A stretch of 64,000 nucleotides of DNA. It comes from Pseudomonadota bacterium (GTDB taxonomy: Bacteria; Desulfobacterota; Binatia; UBA9968). The notes beneath the pieces are model-generated. The model was given only the letters and a program-made list of their open reading frames with translations, was not told the DNA's origin and did no database searches. Of this stretch, positions 1 to 8,536 are shown piece after piece. The DNA lies in assembly GCA_021324155.1 (NCBI GenBank), contig JAJPJQ010000049.1, positions 1 to 64,000 on the forward strand, read 5' to 3'. The position numbers were made by a program, and so were the translations under genes. Numbering within the stretch: the stretch's first letter is position 1; each line of letters begins with the position of its first letter.

Positions 1-544
<544 letters not shown>

Positions 545-641
545 AATTTTTCAATTCCCCTTAACGGGGTTGATTGACTGGATGAATGATAACTGCCTCG
601 ATGTTACTCGTTGGCTTTAACAGAAGCCCTAAACCGTCTTC

Positions 642-693
642 CACTCGGTCTTGGCGGACCGAGTGAAACGCTACTATTTAGTTTTCAAAGACC
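642..693 (-). promoter_or_regulatory. rrn leader: boxA-like antitermination element and leader hairpin
   Basis: Reading the minus strand, GGTCTTTGAAAACTAAATA (about 675-693) closely resembles the boxA of Bacillus-type rRNA leaders. It is followed by a perfect 9-bp hairpin, with arms at 657-665 and 642-650 and a 6-nt loop. BoxA recruits the NusB/NusE antitermination complex. The hairpin may be an RNase III processing stem or an antitermination hairpin; which one is inference. Confidence 0.6.
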
Positions 694-722
694 AGAGGAG
701 AATGCCCGGAAGGCAAACACTA

Positions 723-751
723 AACTTAAGACAAACATCAATGTTTGTCAA
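723..751 (-). promoter_or_regulatory. rrn promoter P2 (sigma70 type)
   Basis: On the minus strand TTGACA (746-751) is followed after exactly 17 nt by TAAGTT (723-728). The spacer and -35 edge hold a perfect 8+8 inverted repeat (731-738 / 741-748, 2-nt centre), which could be an operator. It lies about 180 nt upstream of the mature 16S end and downstream of P1. Confidence 0.6.
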
Positions 752-807
752 GGTCGATTCCAGGAATTTTGAGAAGAATTTTTCGGAAAATTTCTGGACG
801 AAATGTT

Positions 808-836
808 TATATAACGGCGCGGCCGCCGCGAGTCAA
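808..836 (-). promoter_or_regulatory. rrn promoter P1 (sigma70 type)
   Basis: On the minus strand TTGACT (831-836) is followed after 17 nt by TATATA (808-813), a near-consensus pair. The spacer is pure GC with a palindromic core. AT-rich blocks just upstream (about 845-890) look like an UP element. It sits between the tyrS stop codon and P2, so it most likely serves the rRNA operon. Confidence 0.7.
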
Positions 837-898
837 GGGTGAAGTGGAACAATCTCGAAAATTAATCCCACACCGAAAATATTCCCTGCTTCCACGGC

Positions 899-2092
899 TC
901 ATTCGACAGCCTCGGCGATCCGCGTCTTGCCGACTTCGATCAAGCGGTGGAGGCTGCGCTGGAATTCGAAGTTGATGTCGCTCACCGCCCGCCCGTCGAC
1001 GCGCACCGCGCCCTGCGCTACGAGACCGCGCGCCTCACGTTTCGAGCGCGCGAATTTTAGATCGACCAAAAGCTGGCAGATCCCCATGCGCTCGGGCGCC
1101 GGGAATTGCGTGCGTACATTCTTAGGCACCTGGCGCTTCTGAAAGCGCGTCTCGAAGTATTCGCGCGCGAATTCGCCGGCTTTTGCGCCGTGAAATCGCG
1201 CGGCGATCTCCTCGGCCAGAGCTTTTTTGAACTCCATCGGATGCGCTTTTCCCTCGGCTACCTGCGCGCGCGTCCTCTGGATGTCGGCGAGCGGCCGCTC
1301 GCTGAGAAGCTCGGCGTAGCGCCACATGAGATCGTCGGAGATCGACATCATTTTTCCGAAGATTTCTTCCGGCGGCTCGTTGATGCCGATGTAGTTGCCG
1401 AGCGACTTGCTCATCTTGTTGACGCCGTCGGTGCCCTCCAGAAGCGGCATCGTGAGGACGACCTGCGGCTCTTGACCGTATTCGCGCTGGAGCTCGCGGC
1501 CGACGAGCAGGTTAAAGCGCTGGTCCGTACCGCCGAGCTCGACGTCGGCTTTGAGCGCGACGGAATCGTAGCCCTGCATCAGCGGGTAGAGAAACTCGTG
1601 GATCGTGATCGACTGCTGGTTTTGGTAGCGCGTTTTGAAGTCCTCGCGCTCGAGCATGCGCGCGACCGTATACTTCGCGGCCAGCTCGATCAGCGCGACG
1701 GCGTTCAACTGCTCCGTCCAGCGGCTGTTGAAGTCGACAATCGTCTTTTGCGGATCGAGGATTTTAAAAACCTGGTCTTTATAAGTGGCGGCGTTTTTTT
1801 CCACCTCTTCGCGCGTCAGCGGCTTGCGCGTCTCGGACCGCCCGGTCGGATCGCCGATCATTCCAGTAAAATCGCCGATGAGAAAAATAACTTCATGGCC
1901 GAGATCCTGGAACTGCTTCATCTTCTGAAGCAGCACTGTGTGGCCGAGATGAAGGTCGGGGGCGGTCGGGTCGAAGCCCGCCTTGATCTTGAGCGGCGTG
2001 CCGCGCTCGAGCTTTTTCAATAGCTCGTCTTCCAGGAGGATCTCGACTGCGCCGCGCCGAAGCAACTCGATCTGCTCGCGGCCGCTCTTCAC
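899..2092 (-). CDS. tyrS: Tyrosyl-tRNA synthetase
   Basis: Class I aminoacyl-tRNA synthetase, 397 aa, that charges tRNA-Tyr in the cytoplasm. The HIGH signature appears as HLGH in [13 protein letters not shown] (about residues 40-55) and the KMSKS loop in [12 protein letters not shown] (about 230). An S4-like RNA-binding tail ends the protein. The sequence type resembles the TyrZ-like branch. The open frame runs on to 2581, but there it only overlaps ymdB in another frame. I chose the GTG at 2092 because it shares GTGA with the ymdB stop codon and starts the conserved region. It is the last gene of a minus-strand run ending before the rrn promoters. Confidence 0.96.
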   Translation of the reverse strand: MKSGREQIELLRRGAVEILLEDELLKKLERGTPLKIKAGFDPTAPDLHLGHTVLLQKMKQFQDLGHEVIFLIGDFTGMIGDPTGRSETRKPLTREEVEKNAATYKDQVFKILDPQKTIVDFNSRWTEQLNAVALIELAAKYTVARMLEREDFKTRYQNQQSITIHEFLYPLMQGYDSVALKADVELGGTDQRFNLLVGRELQREYGQEPQVVLTMPLLEGTDGVNKMSKSLGNYIGINEPPEEIFGKMMSISDDLMWRYAELLSERPLADIQRTRAQVAEGKAHPMEFKKALAEEIAARFHGAKAGEFAREYFETRFQKRQVPKNVRTQFPAPERMGICQLLVDLKFARSKREARGLVAQGAVRVDGRAVSDINFEFQRSLHRLIEVGKTRIAEAVE

Positions 2093-2886
2093 GCGTCCTC
2101 CCGGTTCCAAGGCACGCGGATGCGTCGGATGGTCTGCGCGCGACCGGTCGTCTCGTCGACTTCGGTAATGATGCCTTGCAGCGCCACGTTCTCTTTTGCG
2201 ACTTCGAATTTCCGCGGTAGACCCGACATGAAGCCTTCGATGACGAGGTCCTTTTCTATGCCGATAACCGAATCGAGCGGCCCGCACATGCCGAGATCGG
2301 TGATAAAGGCGGTGCCGCCGGGAAGAATTCGTTCGTCGGCGGTCTGCACATGAGTATGCGTGCCGAAAACGACCGACGCGCGCCCGTCGAGAAACCAACC
2401 CATGGCGATCTTCTCCGAGGTGGCTTCCGCGTGCATATCGACGATGACGACGCGCGAATAGCCGCCGTGCTCCTTGAGGATCGTCTCGGCGGCGCGGAAG
2501 GGATCGTCGACCTGACTCGGCATGAAGACGCGCCCCTGGACGTTCACCACCAGAGCGCGGAGCCCGCGCTCGCCGCGCCACTCGACCCAGCCTTGCCCGG
2601 GCGCGCCGGCGGGATAATTCGCCGGCCGGATGAGGCGGCTGCGGTTTTCGAGAAAAGGATAGATCTCCTTTTTTTTCCAGATGTGATTGCCGGACGTGAG
2701 CACGTGGACGCCGGCGGCGAGCATCTCCTCAGCGCTTTTGATGTCGACGCCCATGCCGCCGGCGGAGTTCTCCGCGTTGGCGATGGCGAGATCGATGCCT
2801 TCGCTCCTGATGAGATCAGGCACCAAGTCTCTGATCGCGCTCCGCCCCGGCCGCCCCACCACATCGCCTAAAATCAAAACGCGCAT
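2089..2886 (-). CDS. ymdB: YmdB-family metallophosphoesterase (2',3'-cyclic-nucleotide phosphodiesterase type)
   Basis: 265 aa, the usual length of the TIGR00282/YmdB family. Metal-ligand motifs visible in order are [11 protein letters not shown] (residues 4-14), [29 protein letters not shown] and [17 protein letters not shown]. In Bacillus YmdB hydrolyses 2',3'-cNMP and influences RNase Y-linked gene expression. Here it lies directly downstream of rny, the same association as in Firmicutes. The ATG at 2886 is chosen because the conserved [10 protein letters not shown] begins there; the upstream extension runs into a repeat. It is coupled to tyrS by a GTGA overlap. Confidence 0.93.
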   Translation of the reverse strand: MRVLILGDVVGRPGRSAIRDLVPDLIRSEGIDLAIANAENSAGGMGVDIKSAEEMLAAGVHVLTSGNHIWKKKEIYPFLENRSRLIRPANYPAGAPGQGWVEWRGERGLRALVVNVQGRVFMPSQVDDPFRAAETILKEHGGYSRVVIVDMHAEATSEKIAMGWFLDGRASVVFGTHTHVQTADERILPGGTAFITDLGMCGPLDSVIGIEKDLVIEGFMSGLPRKFEVAKENVALQGIITEVDETTGRAQTIRRIRVPWNREDA

Positions 2887-2890
2887 AATC

Positions 2891-3000
2891 AGTTTCGAGT
2901 TTCGGGTTTCAGGTTTCGAGTACGGAAGTCGGAGCAAAAAAGGCCGTCGATAGAACTTCCGGGCTTTCCTCGAAACTCGAAACTAGCAACTCGAAACTTC
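2891..3000. repeat. Heptad-built palindromic repeat, locus 1 (rny/ymdB junction)
   Basis: Four tandem 7-mers of consensus RGTTTCR (2891-2918) face four matching 7-mers in inverted orientation (2971-2998). About 50 nt of unrelated DNA separates them. The right arm reaches into the rny stop codon. Transcribed from either strand it could fold into a long imperfect stem-loop. The same design occurs at four other gene junctions in this window. Confidence 0.8.
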
Positions 3001-4564
3001 ATCGTGCGTATTCCACCGACCTGACCTCGCGTATGACCGTCACCTTGATTTGGCCCGGATAGGTCATTTCGGCCTCGATCTTCTTCGCAATCTCACGCGC
3101 CATCCGCGCCGCCTCCTCGTCGCCGATCGTGTCGTGCTGGACGATGATGCGGATCTCGCGGCCCGCCTGGACGGCGTACGACTTCTCTACGCCGGGAAAC
3201 GAATGGCAGATCCGTTCGAGCTCTTCGAGGCGGCGCACATACGTCTCCAGCATCTCGCGGCGAGCGCCCGGGCGGGCGCCGGAAAGCGCGTCGGCGGCGT
3301 CCACCAGAGGCGCCAGAATCGTCTCCGCCTTGACGTCCTCGTGATGTGCGGCGATCGCGTTCACGATTTTCGGCGATTCGCCGTATCGGCGCGCGAGTTC
3401 CGCGCCGATGATCGCATGCGAGCCCTCGACCTCGTGGTCCACGGCCTTGCCGATGTCGTGCAGCAGAGCGGCGCGGCGCGCCTGCTTCTCGTTGAGCCCT
3501 AGCTCGGCGGCCATGTTGCCGCAAATAAAAGCCGCCTCGATGGAATGAAGCAGGACATTTTGCGCGTAGCTGTAGCGATATTTCAGGCGTCCCAGAAGCT
3601 TGATCAACTCGGGATGAACGCCGTGCACGCCGACATCGAAGATCGCCTTCTGCCCCGCTTCGCGAATCACCTCGTCAAGCTCCTGCTCGGACTTGCGCAC
3701 GACTTCCTCGATTCTGCCGGGATGGATACGCCCGTCCGAGAGCAGCTTATCGAGGGTCATCTTCGCGATTTCGCGCCGGATCGGATTGTGTCCGGAGATA
3801 ACCACCGATTCCGGCGTATCGTCGACGATCAGATCGATGCCGGTCGCCGCTTCGAGCGCGCGAATGTTCCGCCCCTCGCGGCCGATGATGCGACCCTTAA
3901 CGTCGTCGCTCGGCAGCGGCACAACCGTGACGGTGCGCTCGGCGACGAAGTCTCCCGCGAGCCGCTCGATGGCCAGCGCGACGATCTTCTGCCCTTTGCG
4001 CACGGCTTCTTCGCGCGCCTCCTCCTCGATGACACGGATGCGCTTGGCGGATTCGTGCTTCGCCTCCTCGATCATCTGATCCATGATGCTTCGCTTCGCC
4101 TCTTCGTGCGTCATGCCGGCTACGCGCTCGATCTGCTGCCGCGCTTCGACGGCGAGGCGATCGTATTCGGATTGTTTGTCCTCCGCGTTCTTCTCGCGCG
4201 CTTTGAGAGACTGCTCGCGCCGTAATACTTCTGCTTCGCGCTTCTCGATCGATTCGATACGCTTATCGATTCCTTCCTCTTTGCTGACCAATCGCTTTTC
4301 CAGATTTTGCAGTTCTCTCCGTGTCTCGCGTATCTCCTTCTCGAAGTCGAGCTTCGCCTGTACGTTACGCTCTTTACCCTGGATCTCGGCCTCTTTCGTG
4401 ATTGCGGCCGCTTCTTTCTTGGCCTCTTCGATAATCCGCGCGGCGTTGGCGCGCCCCTGTTCGAGCTCCTTTTGCTGATTTTTGTTTCGTATCCATGAGA
4501 TCGCAAGAAGCGCCAGGGCTCCAATGACAAAGCCCGCGATTCCAGCTGTTAGATATGCTTCCAA
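2999..4564 (-). CDS. rny: Ribonuclease Y
   Basis: Membrane-anchored endoribonuclease that initiates mRNA decay, about 521 aa, normal for the family. Domains in order: N-terminal transmembrane helix (about residues 5-25), a long charged coiled coil (to about 190), a KH domain ([19 protein letters not shown]), and an HD domain with [19 protein letters not shown]. The TTG at 4564 is preferred because AAGGGGGTG, a near-perfect Shine-Dalgarno, lies 6 nt upstream. A GTG at 4573 in the same frame overlaps that site. The start follows the ygfA stop by 2 nt, so the two genes are probably translationally coupled. Confidence 0.95.
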   Translation of the reverse strand: MEAYLTAGIAGFVIGALALLAISWIRNKNQQKELEQGRANAARIIEEAKKEAAAITKEAEIQGKERNVQAKLDFEKEIRETRRELQNLEKRLVSKEEGIDKRIESIEKREAEVLRREQSLKAREKNAEDKQSEYDRLAVEARQQIERVAGMTHEEAKRSIMDQMIEEAKHESAKRIRVIEEEAREEAVRKGQKIVALAIERLAGDFVAERTVTVVPLPSDDVKGRIIGREGRNIRALEAATGIDLIVDDTPESVVISGHNPIRREIAKMTLDKLLSDGRIHPGRIEEVVRKSEQELDEVIREAGQKAIFDVGVHGVHPELIKLLGRLKYRYSYAQNVLLHSIEAAFICGNMAAELGLNEKQARRAALLHDIGKAVDHEVEGSHAIIGAELARRYGESPKIVNAIAAHHEDVKAETILAPLVDAADALSGARPGARREMLETYVRRLEELERICHSFPGVEKSYAVQAGREIRIIVQHDTIGDEEAARMAREIAKKIEAEMTYPGQIKVTVIREVRSVEYAR

Positions 4565-4566
4565 TG

Positions 4567-5196
4567 TCAACACCCCCTTTTCATGCTAAGAGTTTCCGGG
4601 ACGGCGGATGTGAGCGGCCGGTCCCGGCAGTCGACAATCCTCCCTTCGGTAATGAGATATTCAACACGTTGGTCCCAGGTATCGGTGGGAATCGGTCCTT
4701 CCTCCAATTGCGTTTCATAAGCCAATCCGATCGTATGAACAGCGCCGCCGAACGATGCGAGGGCTCGATCGTACCAGCCCTGGCCCCTGCCGAGACGGCC
4801 GCCCAAGAGATCGAAAGCGACGCCCGGCACAAAAACGACCAACCCGGCGGCTTCGAGCGAAGTGCGATAATCCGACCCCGCCGGCTCGAGAATTCCGTAT
4901 CGACCGCGGACAAAGTCAGTTGCGAGCCGGCAGCGGTTCCATCGCAAGGAGCCTTCCGGCGCGACGCTTGGATAAAATAATTCTTTGCCGGCACGCAGCG
5001 CGTGATCTCGGATCAGTTCGGTCGCGACTTCGCTGCCGGTTGCGCTGTAAAGCGCAACGGCAGCAGAATCGCCGTAAACCCGAAATTCGACCGCGCGGCT
5101 TTGAATGAGGCGGCTTTTCTGCTCTCTCGCGGTTGCGGACAGAGAATCGCGCCGCCTTAAGGCAGCGGCGCGTATGCTGGCTTTTGTCTCCCCCAT
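4567..5196 (-). CDS. ygfA: 5-formyltetrahydrofolate cyclo-ligase
   Basis: 209 aa, MTHFS family. It converts 5-formyl-THF to 5,10-methenyl-THF with ATP and so recycles a storage or inhibitory folate. Family hallmarks are the basic N-terminus with [41 protein letters not shown] (glycine-rich ATP/folate loop) and the C-terminal LAYETQ segment. It lies downstream of a predicted 6S RNA, matching the zapA-ssrS-ygfA order of Gammaproteobacteria. Its final codons contain the ribosome binding site of rny. Confidence 0.92.
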   Translation of the reverse strand: MGETKASIRAAALRRRDSLSATAREQKSRLIQSRAVEFRVYGDSAAVALYSATGSEVATELIRDHALRAGKELFYPSVAPEGSLRWNRCRLATDFVRGRYGILEPAGSDYRTSLEAAGLVVFVPGVAFDLLGGRLGRGQGWYDRALASFGGAVHTIGLAYETQLEEGPIPTDTWDQRVEYLITEGRIVDCRDRPLTSAVPETLSMKRGC

Positions 5197-5474
5197 GAGA
5201 ATGCCGAGCCTCGTCGGCGAAACAGGCGGGGAGAACGGCAGGGAAGTGAGACCTACGTTACGCGATCTACGGAAATCGTACGCATGCTAAATCGAAACTC
5301 CTCGGAGAGCGGCTCCCCGAACGCGAAATCCGTTTCGGAGAACCCCTAATGATACAGACCGAGGGTTCATCAACAACAATTTGACAAATTTTGTCGATAT
5401 CCACAGATGCCAACATTACAAACACGTAACGATAGCCCCACAACTCTTACGTCCACTCAACGCCTGGTAAAGAA
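5197..5474. other. Intergenic leader between 6S RNA and ygfA
   Basis: No ORF is supportable here. On the minus strand the segment holds several potential hairpins. One has arms GAACCC/GGGTTC at about 5340-5371; another is a bulged stem around 5305-5340. A 6+6 inverted repeat with a single central base (GACAAA-T-TTTGTC) lies at about 5383-5395. These may be processing or regulatory structures of the 6S-ygfA transcript, but no known riboswitch is recognisable. Confidence 0.3.
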
Positions 5475-5650
5475 TTTTCCCCCGCTCATGCCGTGTCAAC
5501 GATCAACTTGAACCTGTTAACCAGGTGGACGCCATATTGCCGGTGTAGCCTTCCCCTCGAAGGGGCTTGACTGATGCGGCAAGGAACAGCTTCCTTTTTT
5601 TCTTCGTTGGTTAAAGTTGCCTCAGATGATCACGCACACAGCAGGGGAAA
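5475..5650 (-). ncRNA. ssrS: 6S RNA (SsrS)
   Basis: The call rests on fold and synteny. The 5' segment UUUCCCCUGCU (5650-5640) pairs with AGCGGGGGAAA (5486-5476) to close a 176-nt rod. Inside, CAACUUUAACC (5619-5609) pairs with GGUUCAAGUUG (5514-5504), and UUGCCG (5582-5577) pairs with CGGCAA (5542-5537). An apical hairpin CCCCU-UCG-AGGGG (5565-5553) sits at the exact middle. A competing 3'-strand hairpin ACCUG-GUUAA-CAGGU occupies the side of the expected central bubble, as in E. coli 6S. Length is typical, and the position between zapA and ygfA is the classic ssrS locus. 6S RNA mimics an open promoter and sequesters the sigma70 holoenzyme. Confidence 0.82.
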
Positions 5651-5665
5651 GGATCATCCGGTTTT

Positions 5666-5941
5666 TTATCCCTCCTCGGTTAAGTTCGTCACCTTTTGTA
5701 ACAATCGATCGAGTCTCTGAGACATCGTATTGTAATGGTCCTTGAGCCGTTGATACTCATCGGCGATGTTCAACGCCGCCAACATGGCAATGCTGGCTTT
5801 CGCCGACGGTCGTGTGTTTTTTTGGACTTCCTGCATTTTTTTATCGACATAGCCGGCTACGTTTCGCACGTAGCTTTCCTCGGCATCGGTGCGAAGCGTC
5901 AGGCGTTCGCCCATAATCTCCACCTCGACCGCTCGCTTCAT
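5666..5941 (-). CDS. zapA: Cell division protein ZapA
   Basis: 91 aa. ZapA binds FtsZ and bundles protofilaments in the Z-ring. The N-terminal beta region (VEVEIMGERLTLRTDAEESYV) and the segment KKMQEVQ...KASIAMLAALNIADEY followed by a C-terminal coiled coil match the family. Its ATG overlaps the stop of the preceding coiled-coil gene as ATGA, so the two are coupled. It precedes the predicted 6S RNA. Confidence 0.93.
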   Translation of the reverse strand: MKRAVEVEIMGERLTLRTDAEESYVRNVAGYVDKKMQEVQKNTRPSAKASIAMLAALNIADEYQRLKDHYNTMSQRLDRLLQKVTNLTEEG

Positions 5942-6159
5942 GCTATATCGAGTTCCTCTAAATGCCCGAGAATTTTGTCCAGGCGCTCGCGAATTTCATT
6001 GCGTTCGCGCTCAAATTGCCGTATCTGACCGCGCAGTTGATGCCATTCGGTCTCACGCTGCTGCAGCTTCTTTTCCGCCTGTTCCTTTTCTCTTTTGATT
6101 TTCTCGTGCTTTTCCAGCAGGCGGGTTATTTTCGTCTCCAGTTCTTCTAGCGTTTCCAT
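5938..6159 (-). CDS. zapB: ZapB-like coiled-coil cell division protein
   Basis: 73 aa, almost entirely one heptad coiled coil rich in Glu, Lys, Arg and Gln. It has no signal peptide or membrane segment. Size, composition and the overlap with zapA indicate the ZapB-like protein found upstream of zapA in many Gram-negatives, which links ZapA/FtsZ to the nucleoid-associated division machinery. Coiled coils are weak homology evidence, so the symbol rests mainly on context. A good sigma70 promoter lies about 31 nt upstream. Confidence 0.75.
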   Translation of the reverse strand: METLEELETKITRLLEKHEKIKREKEQAEKKLQQRETEWHQLRGQIRQFERERNEIRERLDKILGHLEELDIA

Positions 6160-6189
6160 CGAAAAAGTAACCAGATCGACCGCGAAATC

Positions 6190-6218
6190 AGTCTAAATTC
6201 ATGATTGCCGCTTGTCAA
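6190..6218 (-). promoter_or_regulatory. sigma70 promoter of the zapB-zapA-6S-ygfA transcription unit
   Basis: On the minus strand TTGACA (6213-6218) is separated by 17 nt from TAGACT (6190-6195). The expected start site is near 6183, about 24 nt before the zapB ATG. Confidence 0.65.
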
Positions 6219-6306
6219 GCTGATTTTAGTCTTTGAAAACCGCTATGTTACCGAAAAAACTGCATGTTCTAGGTCCGGCAAAAAGAACGCGGGGCGAGGC
6301 GTAGGC

Positions 6307-6337
6307 GGTAAACCTTTTTCGGGCCGTCCGCGTCTAA
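6307..6337 (+). promoter_or_regulatory. Candidate ECF-sigma promoter upstream of the sigma gene
   Basis: GGTAAACC (6307-6314) then 17 nt then GTCTAA (6332-6337). The -35 AACC/-10 CGTC pattern is typical of ECF sigma factors. A near copy (GGTAAACC, 16 nt, CGTCTAAG) lies at 8010-8039 before the first Tyr-rich gene. This supports autoregulation and a shared regulon. Assignment to this sigma factor is inference. Confidence 0.5.
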
Positions 6338-6423
6338 GTTATTGTAATTAAGAGCCTTAGAGGCCAAATGGGCGTATGATGACGCAGCAGAGAGCATCTA
6401 GTAGCCATATTTGGAGGCGCAGT

Positions 6424-6498
6424 ATGCCATTGGGCTGGAACGCCGACGGCGAACGTCGTAAACTCTTTTCGGTCCGGCCGGCGCCATCGTCGAATTGA
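6424..6498 (+). CDS. Possible 24-aa leader peptide (uORF) before the ECF sigma gene
   Basis: ATG at 6424 is preceded by GGAGG with 6-nt spacing. It opens a 24-codon frame (MPLGWNADGERRK...) that ends in TGA at 6496-6498. It lies in the roughly 240-nt leader between the candidate ECF promoter and the sigma gene. An inverted repeat (CCAAAT...ATTTGG, about 6364-6414) flanks its ribosome binding site. It could be a regulatory leader peptide or simply a chance frame. I know no homologue. Confidence 0.4.
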   Translation: MPLGWNADGERRKLFSVRPAPSSN

Positions 6499-6575
6499 CA
6501 AAGGGGTGCAACATTAACCGTGCCCTCGAAATAAGCTTAGAGGCTCCGGTCGGCCGACGTGAGCGTACATTGACC

Positions 6576-7145
6576 ATGAGCAGTCGGCCCGATGAGCTCG
6601 GCGATGACGCGCTTGTCGTCGCCGCGCAACAAGGCGAGCGACAGGCGTTCGAAATCCTCGTCGAGCGCTATAAGGAAAAGGCTTATCGCATCGCGTACGA
6701 TTTTACGCGCGACCGCGAAGAAGCCAAGGACCTTTCGCAGGAAGCGTTCTTGCAGGCGTTCAGCCATTTGAAAGGTTTCGACAGGCGATCCAGCTTCTAT
6801 ACGTGGTTTTATCGTATTCTGGTCAATCTGTGTCTCGATTATCGCCGTCGCAAGGCGAAAGTCTCCTGGGAATCGCTCGAAGAACGCGTCGAAAAGGGTG
6901 AAGGGTTTGCGAATCCCGGGCCGTCGCCCGTTGAGGAAACGATGCGCGGCGAAATCTCCGAGCGGATCGGGGCCGCGCTCGCCACACTGCCGCCCAAGCA
7001 GCGCGCCGTTTTTCTTTTGAAGAATCATCAGGGGCTTTCGATCAGCGAGATCGCCGGTGTCATGAAATCCGCCGAAGGAACGATCAAAGTTCATCTTCAT
7101 CGCGCCGTCATCGCCTTGAAGCAGAGATTAGCGGAATTGGCTTAG
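6576..7145 (+). CDS. ECF-family RNA polymerase sigma factor
   Basis: 189 aa with the two-domain ECF layout. Sigma region 2 spans about residues 20-90 (KEKAYRIAYDFTRDREEAKDLSQEAFLQAF). Region 4 spans about 125-185 (LPPKQRAVFLLKNHQGLSISEIAGVMKSAEGTIKVHLHRAV), with a helix-turn-helix for -35 recognition. The ATG at 6576 gives the usual N-terminus; the frame is open back to a TTG at 6495 that overlaps the uORF stop. It is followed 10 nt later by a zinc-finger anti-sigma gene, so the pair probably senses envelope stress or an extracytoplasmic cue. The likely regulon is the downstream exported-protein cluster. Confidence 0.92.
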   Translation: MSSRPDELGDDALVVAAQQGERQAFEILVERYKEKAYRIAYDFTRDREEAKDLSQEAFLQAFSHLKGFDRRSSFYTWFYRILVNLCLDYRRRKAKVSWESLEERVEKGEGFANPGPSPVEETMRGEISERIGAALATLPPKQRAVFLLKNHQGLSISEIAGVMKSAEGTIKVHLHRAVIALKQRLAELA

Positions 7146-7155
7146 GAGAGAGTTT

Positions 7156-7665
7156 ATGAGTCAAAGCAACGCGTGCAAAGATTTTGAGCAAGACCTCGTG
7201 CTTTATCATTACGGCGATTGTGTTGGGGCCGACAAGCAGCGCGTCGAATCGCACATCGAGGGCTGCGACGGCTGTCGTCAGTTCCTGCAAGAGCTCAAGG
7301 CGTTTCTTCCCGCGACGCTCGCCGTCGACGAGCCGCCGGCGTCATTTTGGCAGGACTACAGCCGCGAGATGCGCGTCAAGCTCGCTGCGGCGGATGAAAA
7401 GCCCGGCTGGATACGTTCGCTCGCGGCTCTCTTCCGCCCGTGGCCGGTGCCGGCGCTCGCGGCCGGAGCAATTATTGCGATCAGTCTAACCATGACGATT
7501 AATAAAGCGCCGCAAGCGCCGTCGGATCCGTCGTACACGGACATGGCATCCAACGCCGATTTCTTCAAATCGATGGATCTTCTCGATTCGATGGATTTGC
7601 TCGAATCTGTTGAAACACAAATGCAAGACACTGAGAAAAGTGACGCGACTGCTCAAAATCTATAG
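7156..7665 (+). CDS. Zinc-finger anti-sigma factor (membrane-anchored)
   Basis: 169 aa. The N-terminal ZAS-type motif HIEGCDGC (H-x3-C-x2-C, about residues 32-39) is the sigma-binding fold of RsrA/ChrR-like anti-sigmas. One transmembrane helix (about 95-115, PVPALAAGAIIAISLTMTI) is followed by an acidic periplasmic tail with a repeated motif (SMDLLDSMDLLESV). It probably holds the adjacent ECF sigma at the membrane until a signal releases it. The short tail suggests signal input by proteolysis or a partner protein; that is inference. Confidence 0.88.
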   Translation: MSQSNACKDFEQDLVLYHYGDCVGADKQRVESHIEGCDGCRQFLQELKAFLPATLAVDEPPASFWQDYSREMRVKLAAADEKPGWIRSLAALFRPWPVPALAAGAIIAISLTMTINKAPQAPSDPSYTDMASNADFFKSMDLLDSMDLLESVETQMQDTEKSDATAQNL

Positions 7666-8014
7666 CCTGTTCTTTTTGCTCGCCGTCCCGTCCGTGTCCT
7701 GGGCGCAGTCGCGCGAGCAATGGCAGCGCTTTACACCCGAGGAGAAGGCGCAGGTCGAGCGCAATTATCAGCGTTGGCAAAGCCTGCCGCCGAACGAAAA
7801 GGACCGCCTGAGAAAAGAATACCAATACTGGCAGAACCTGCCGCCTGATCGCCGCCAGCAGTTAAGACAGAATTATCAGCAGTTCCGTAAGCTCCCGCCG
7901 CAAGAGGCCGAGCAGTGGCGGGAAAAGTATCGCCAGCGCGGCTTCTCGCCGGAAGACAAGCGCGCTCTGCGCGACCGGATGAGAGGAGGCGGCAAAGACG
8001 GCCGCTTCAGGTAA
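7640..8014 (+). CDS. DUF3106 exported protein
   Basis: 124 aa from a GTG that overlaps the end of the anti-sigma gene. It starts with a signal peptide (MTRLLKIYSLFFLLAVPSVS, cleavage after WA). The mature part has three or four copies of a W/F-x2-LPP-x2-R/K repeat, typical of DUF3106. It is very hydrophilic and helical, with a basic C-terminus. DUF3106 genes commonly follow ECF sigma/anti-sigma pairs in Gram-negatives, and the function is unknown. A periplasmic scaffold or sensor role within the operon is plausible. The frame also allows a TTG start at 7610, but the signal peptide favours 7640. Confidence 0.8.
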   Translation: MTRLLKIYSLFFLLAVPSVSWAQSREQWQRFTPEEKAQVERNYQRWQSLPPNEKDRLRKEYQYWQNLPPDRRQQLRQNYQQFRKLPPQEAEQWREKYRQRGFSPEDKRALRDRMRGGGKDGRFR

Positions 8015-8039
8015 ACCATTTTTTGCCGAATCCGTCTAA
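8010..8039 (+). promoter_or_regulatory. Candidate ECF-sigma promoter before the Tyr-rich gene cluster
   Basis: GGTAAACC (8010-8017), 16 nt, then GTCTAA (8034-8039), followed by AG. The sequence including the T-run after the -35 box (AACCATTTTTT versus AACCTTTTT) matches the element at 6307-6337. It overlaps the DUF3106 stop codon and lies 35 nt before the next start codon. Confidence 0.5.
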
Positions 8040-8073
8040 GTACACAGATACAAGGAAGAAAGGAGGCATGGCC

Positions 8074-8301
8074 GTGGTCAAAGCATTATTGTTGGGCGTG
8101 GTTATGATGCTCCTGGTGCCGACTGTAAGTCACGCTTATCCGTGGCGCGGACACTATCATCATTATTACCGCCCCTATGTCTATGCACCGTACGTATACT
8201 CGCCGTTCCCGTACTACTACGCACCTTATCCCTATTACTACGGATACCGGCCGTACTATTACGGATACTACAGACCTTATCGGTATTGGTGGGGCTGGTA
8301 A
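8074..8301 (+). CDS. Tyrosine-rich small exported protein, copy 1
   Basis: 75 aa from GTG 8074. A signal peptide (VKALLLGVVMMLLVPTVSHA) is followed by a 54-residue mature chain of which 23 residues are Tyr, in YYYGYRPYYYGYYRPY-type repeats ending WWGW. The start is chosen by alignment with copy 2 (12539), which shares the ribosome binding site and signal sequence; an ATG at 8068 sits too close to AGGAGG. Coding of the signal peptide shares a 27-bp identical block with copy 2, indicating recent duplication. I know no characterised family. Low-complexity Tyr/Pro/Gly proteins can self-associate or be oxidatively cross-linked, but that is only a suggestion here. Confidence 0.75.
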   Translation: MVKALLLGVVMMLLVPTVSHAYPWRGHYHHYYRPYVYAPYVYSPFPYYYAPYPYYYGYRPYYYGYYRPYRYWWGW

Positions 8302-8313
8302 GGAGGAGGAAAG

Positions 8314-8508
8314 ATGAAAAAGTTGCTGCTCGCTGTATTCATGTTCGCTTTACTAGCGCCATTGGCGGGTTGTGTAGTTTATCCATATGGTTATTACGGC
8401 TACGGTTATGGCTACCCATACGCTTACTCATACGGCTACTATGGTTACGGATACCGACCGTATTATTACCCGTACCGTTATGCCTACCCGTACCGTTACG
8501 GCTACTAA
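8314..8508 (+). CDS. Tyrosine-rich small lipoprotein
   Basis: 64 aa preceded by a very strong ribosome binding site (AGGAGGAGG). The N-terminus is a lipoprotein signal peptide with lipobox LAGC (Cys at residue 20). The mature chain is almost only Tyr, Gly, Pro and Arg (YGYYGYGYGYPYAY-like). It would be lipid-anchored, so it could tether the secreted Tyr-rich proteins encoded on either side to a membrane. No recognised family. Confidence 0.75.
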   Translation: MKKLLLAVFMFALLAPLAGCVVYPYGYYGYGYGYPYAYSYGYYGYGYRPYYYPYRYAYPYRYGY

Positions 8509-8536
8509 GTGGATCGACGATGAAAGGAGTCCGACA

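Noticed and set aside
2093-2581. N-terminal extension of tyrS by about 163 residues
   Set aside because: The extension overlaps ymdB in another frame and has low-complexity Arg-rich content; GTG 2092 begins the conserved enzyme.
5197-5474. Tetrahydrofolate or other known riboswitch before ygfA
   Set aside because: Hairpins are present but none of the conserved cores of THF, SAM or other folate-linked riboswitches can be recognised.
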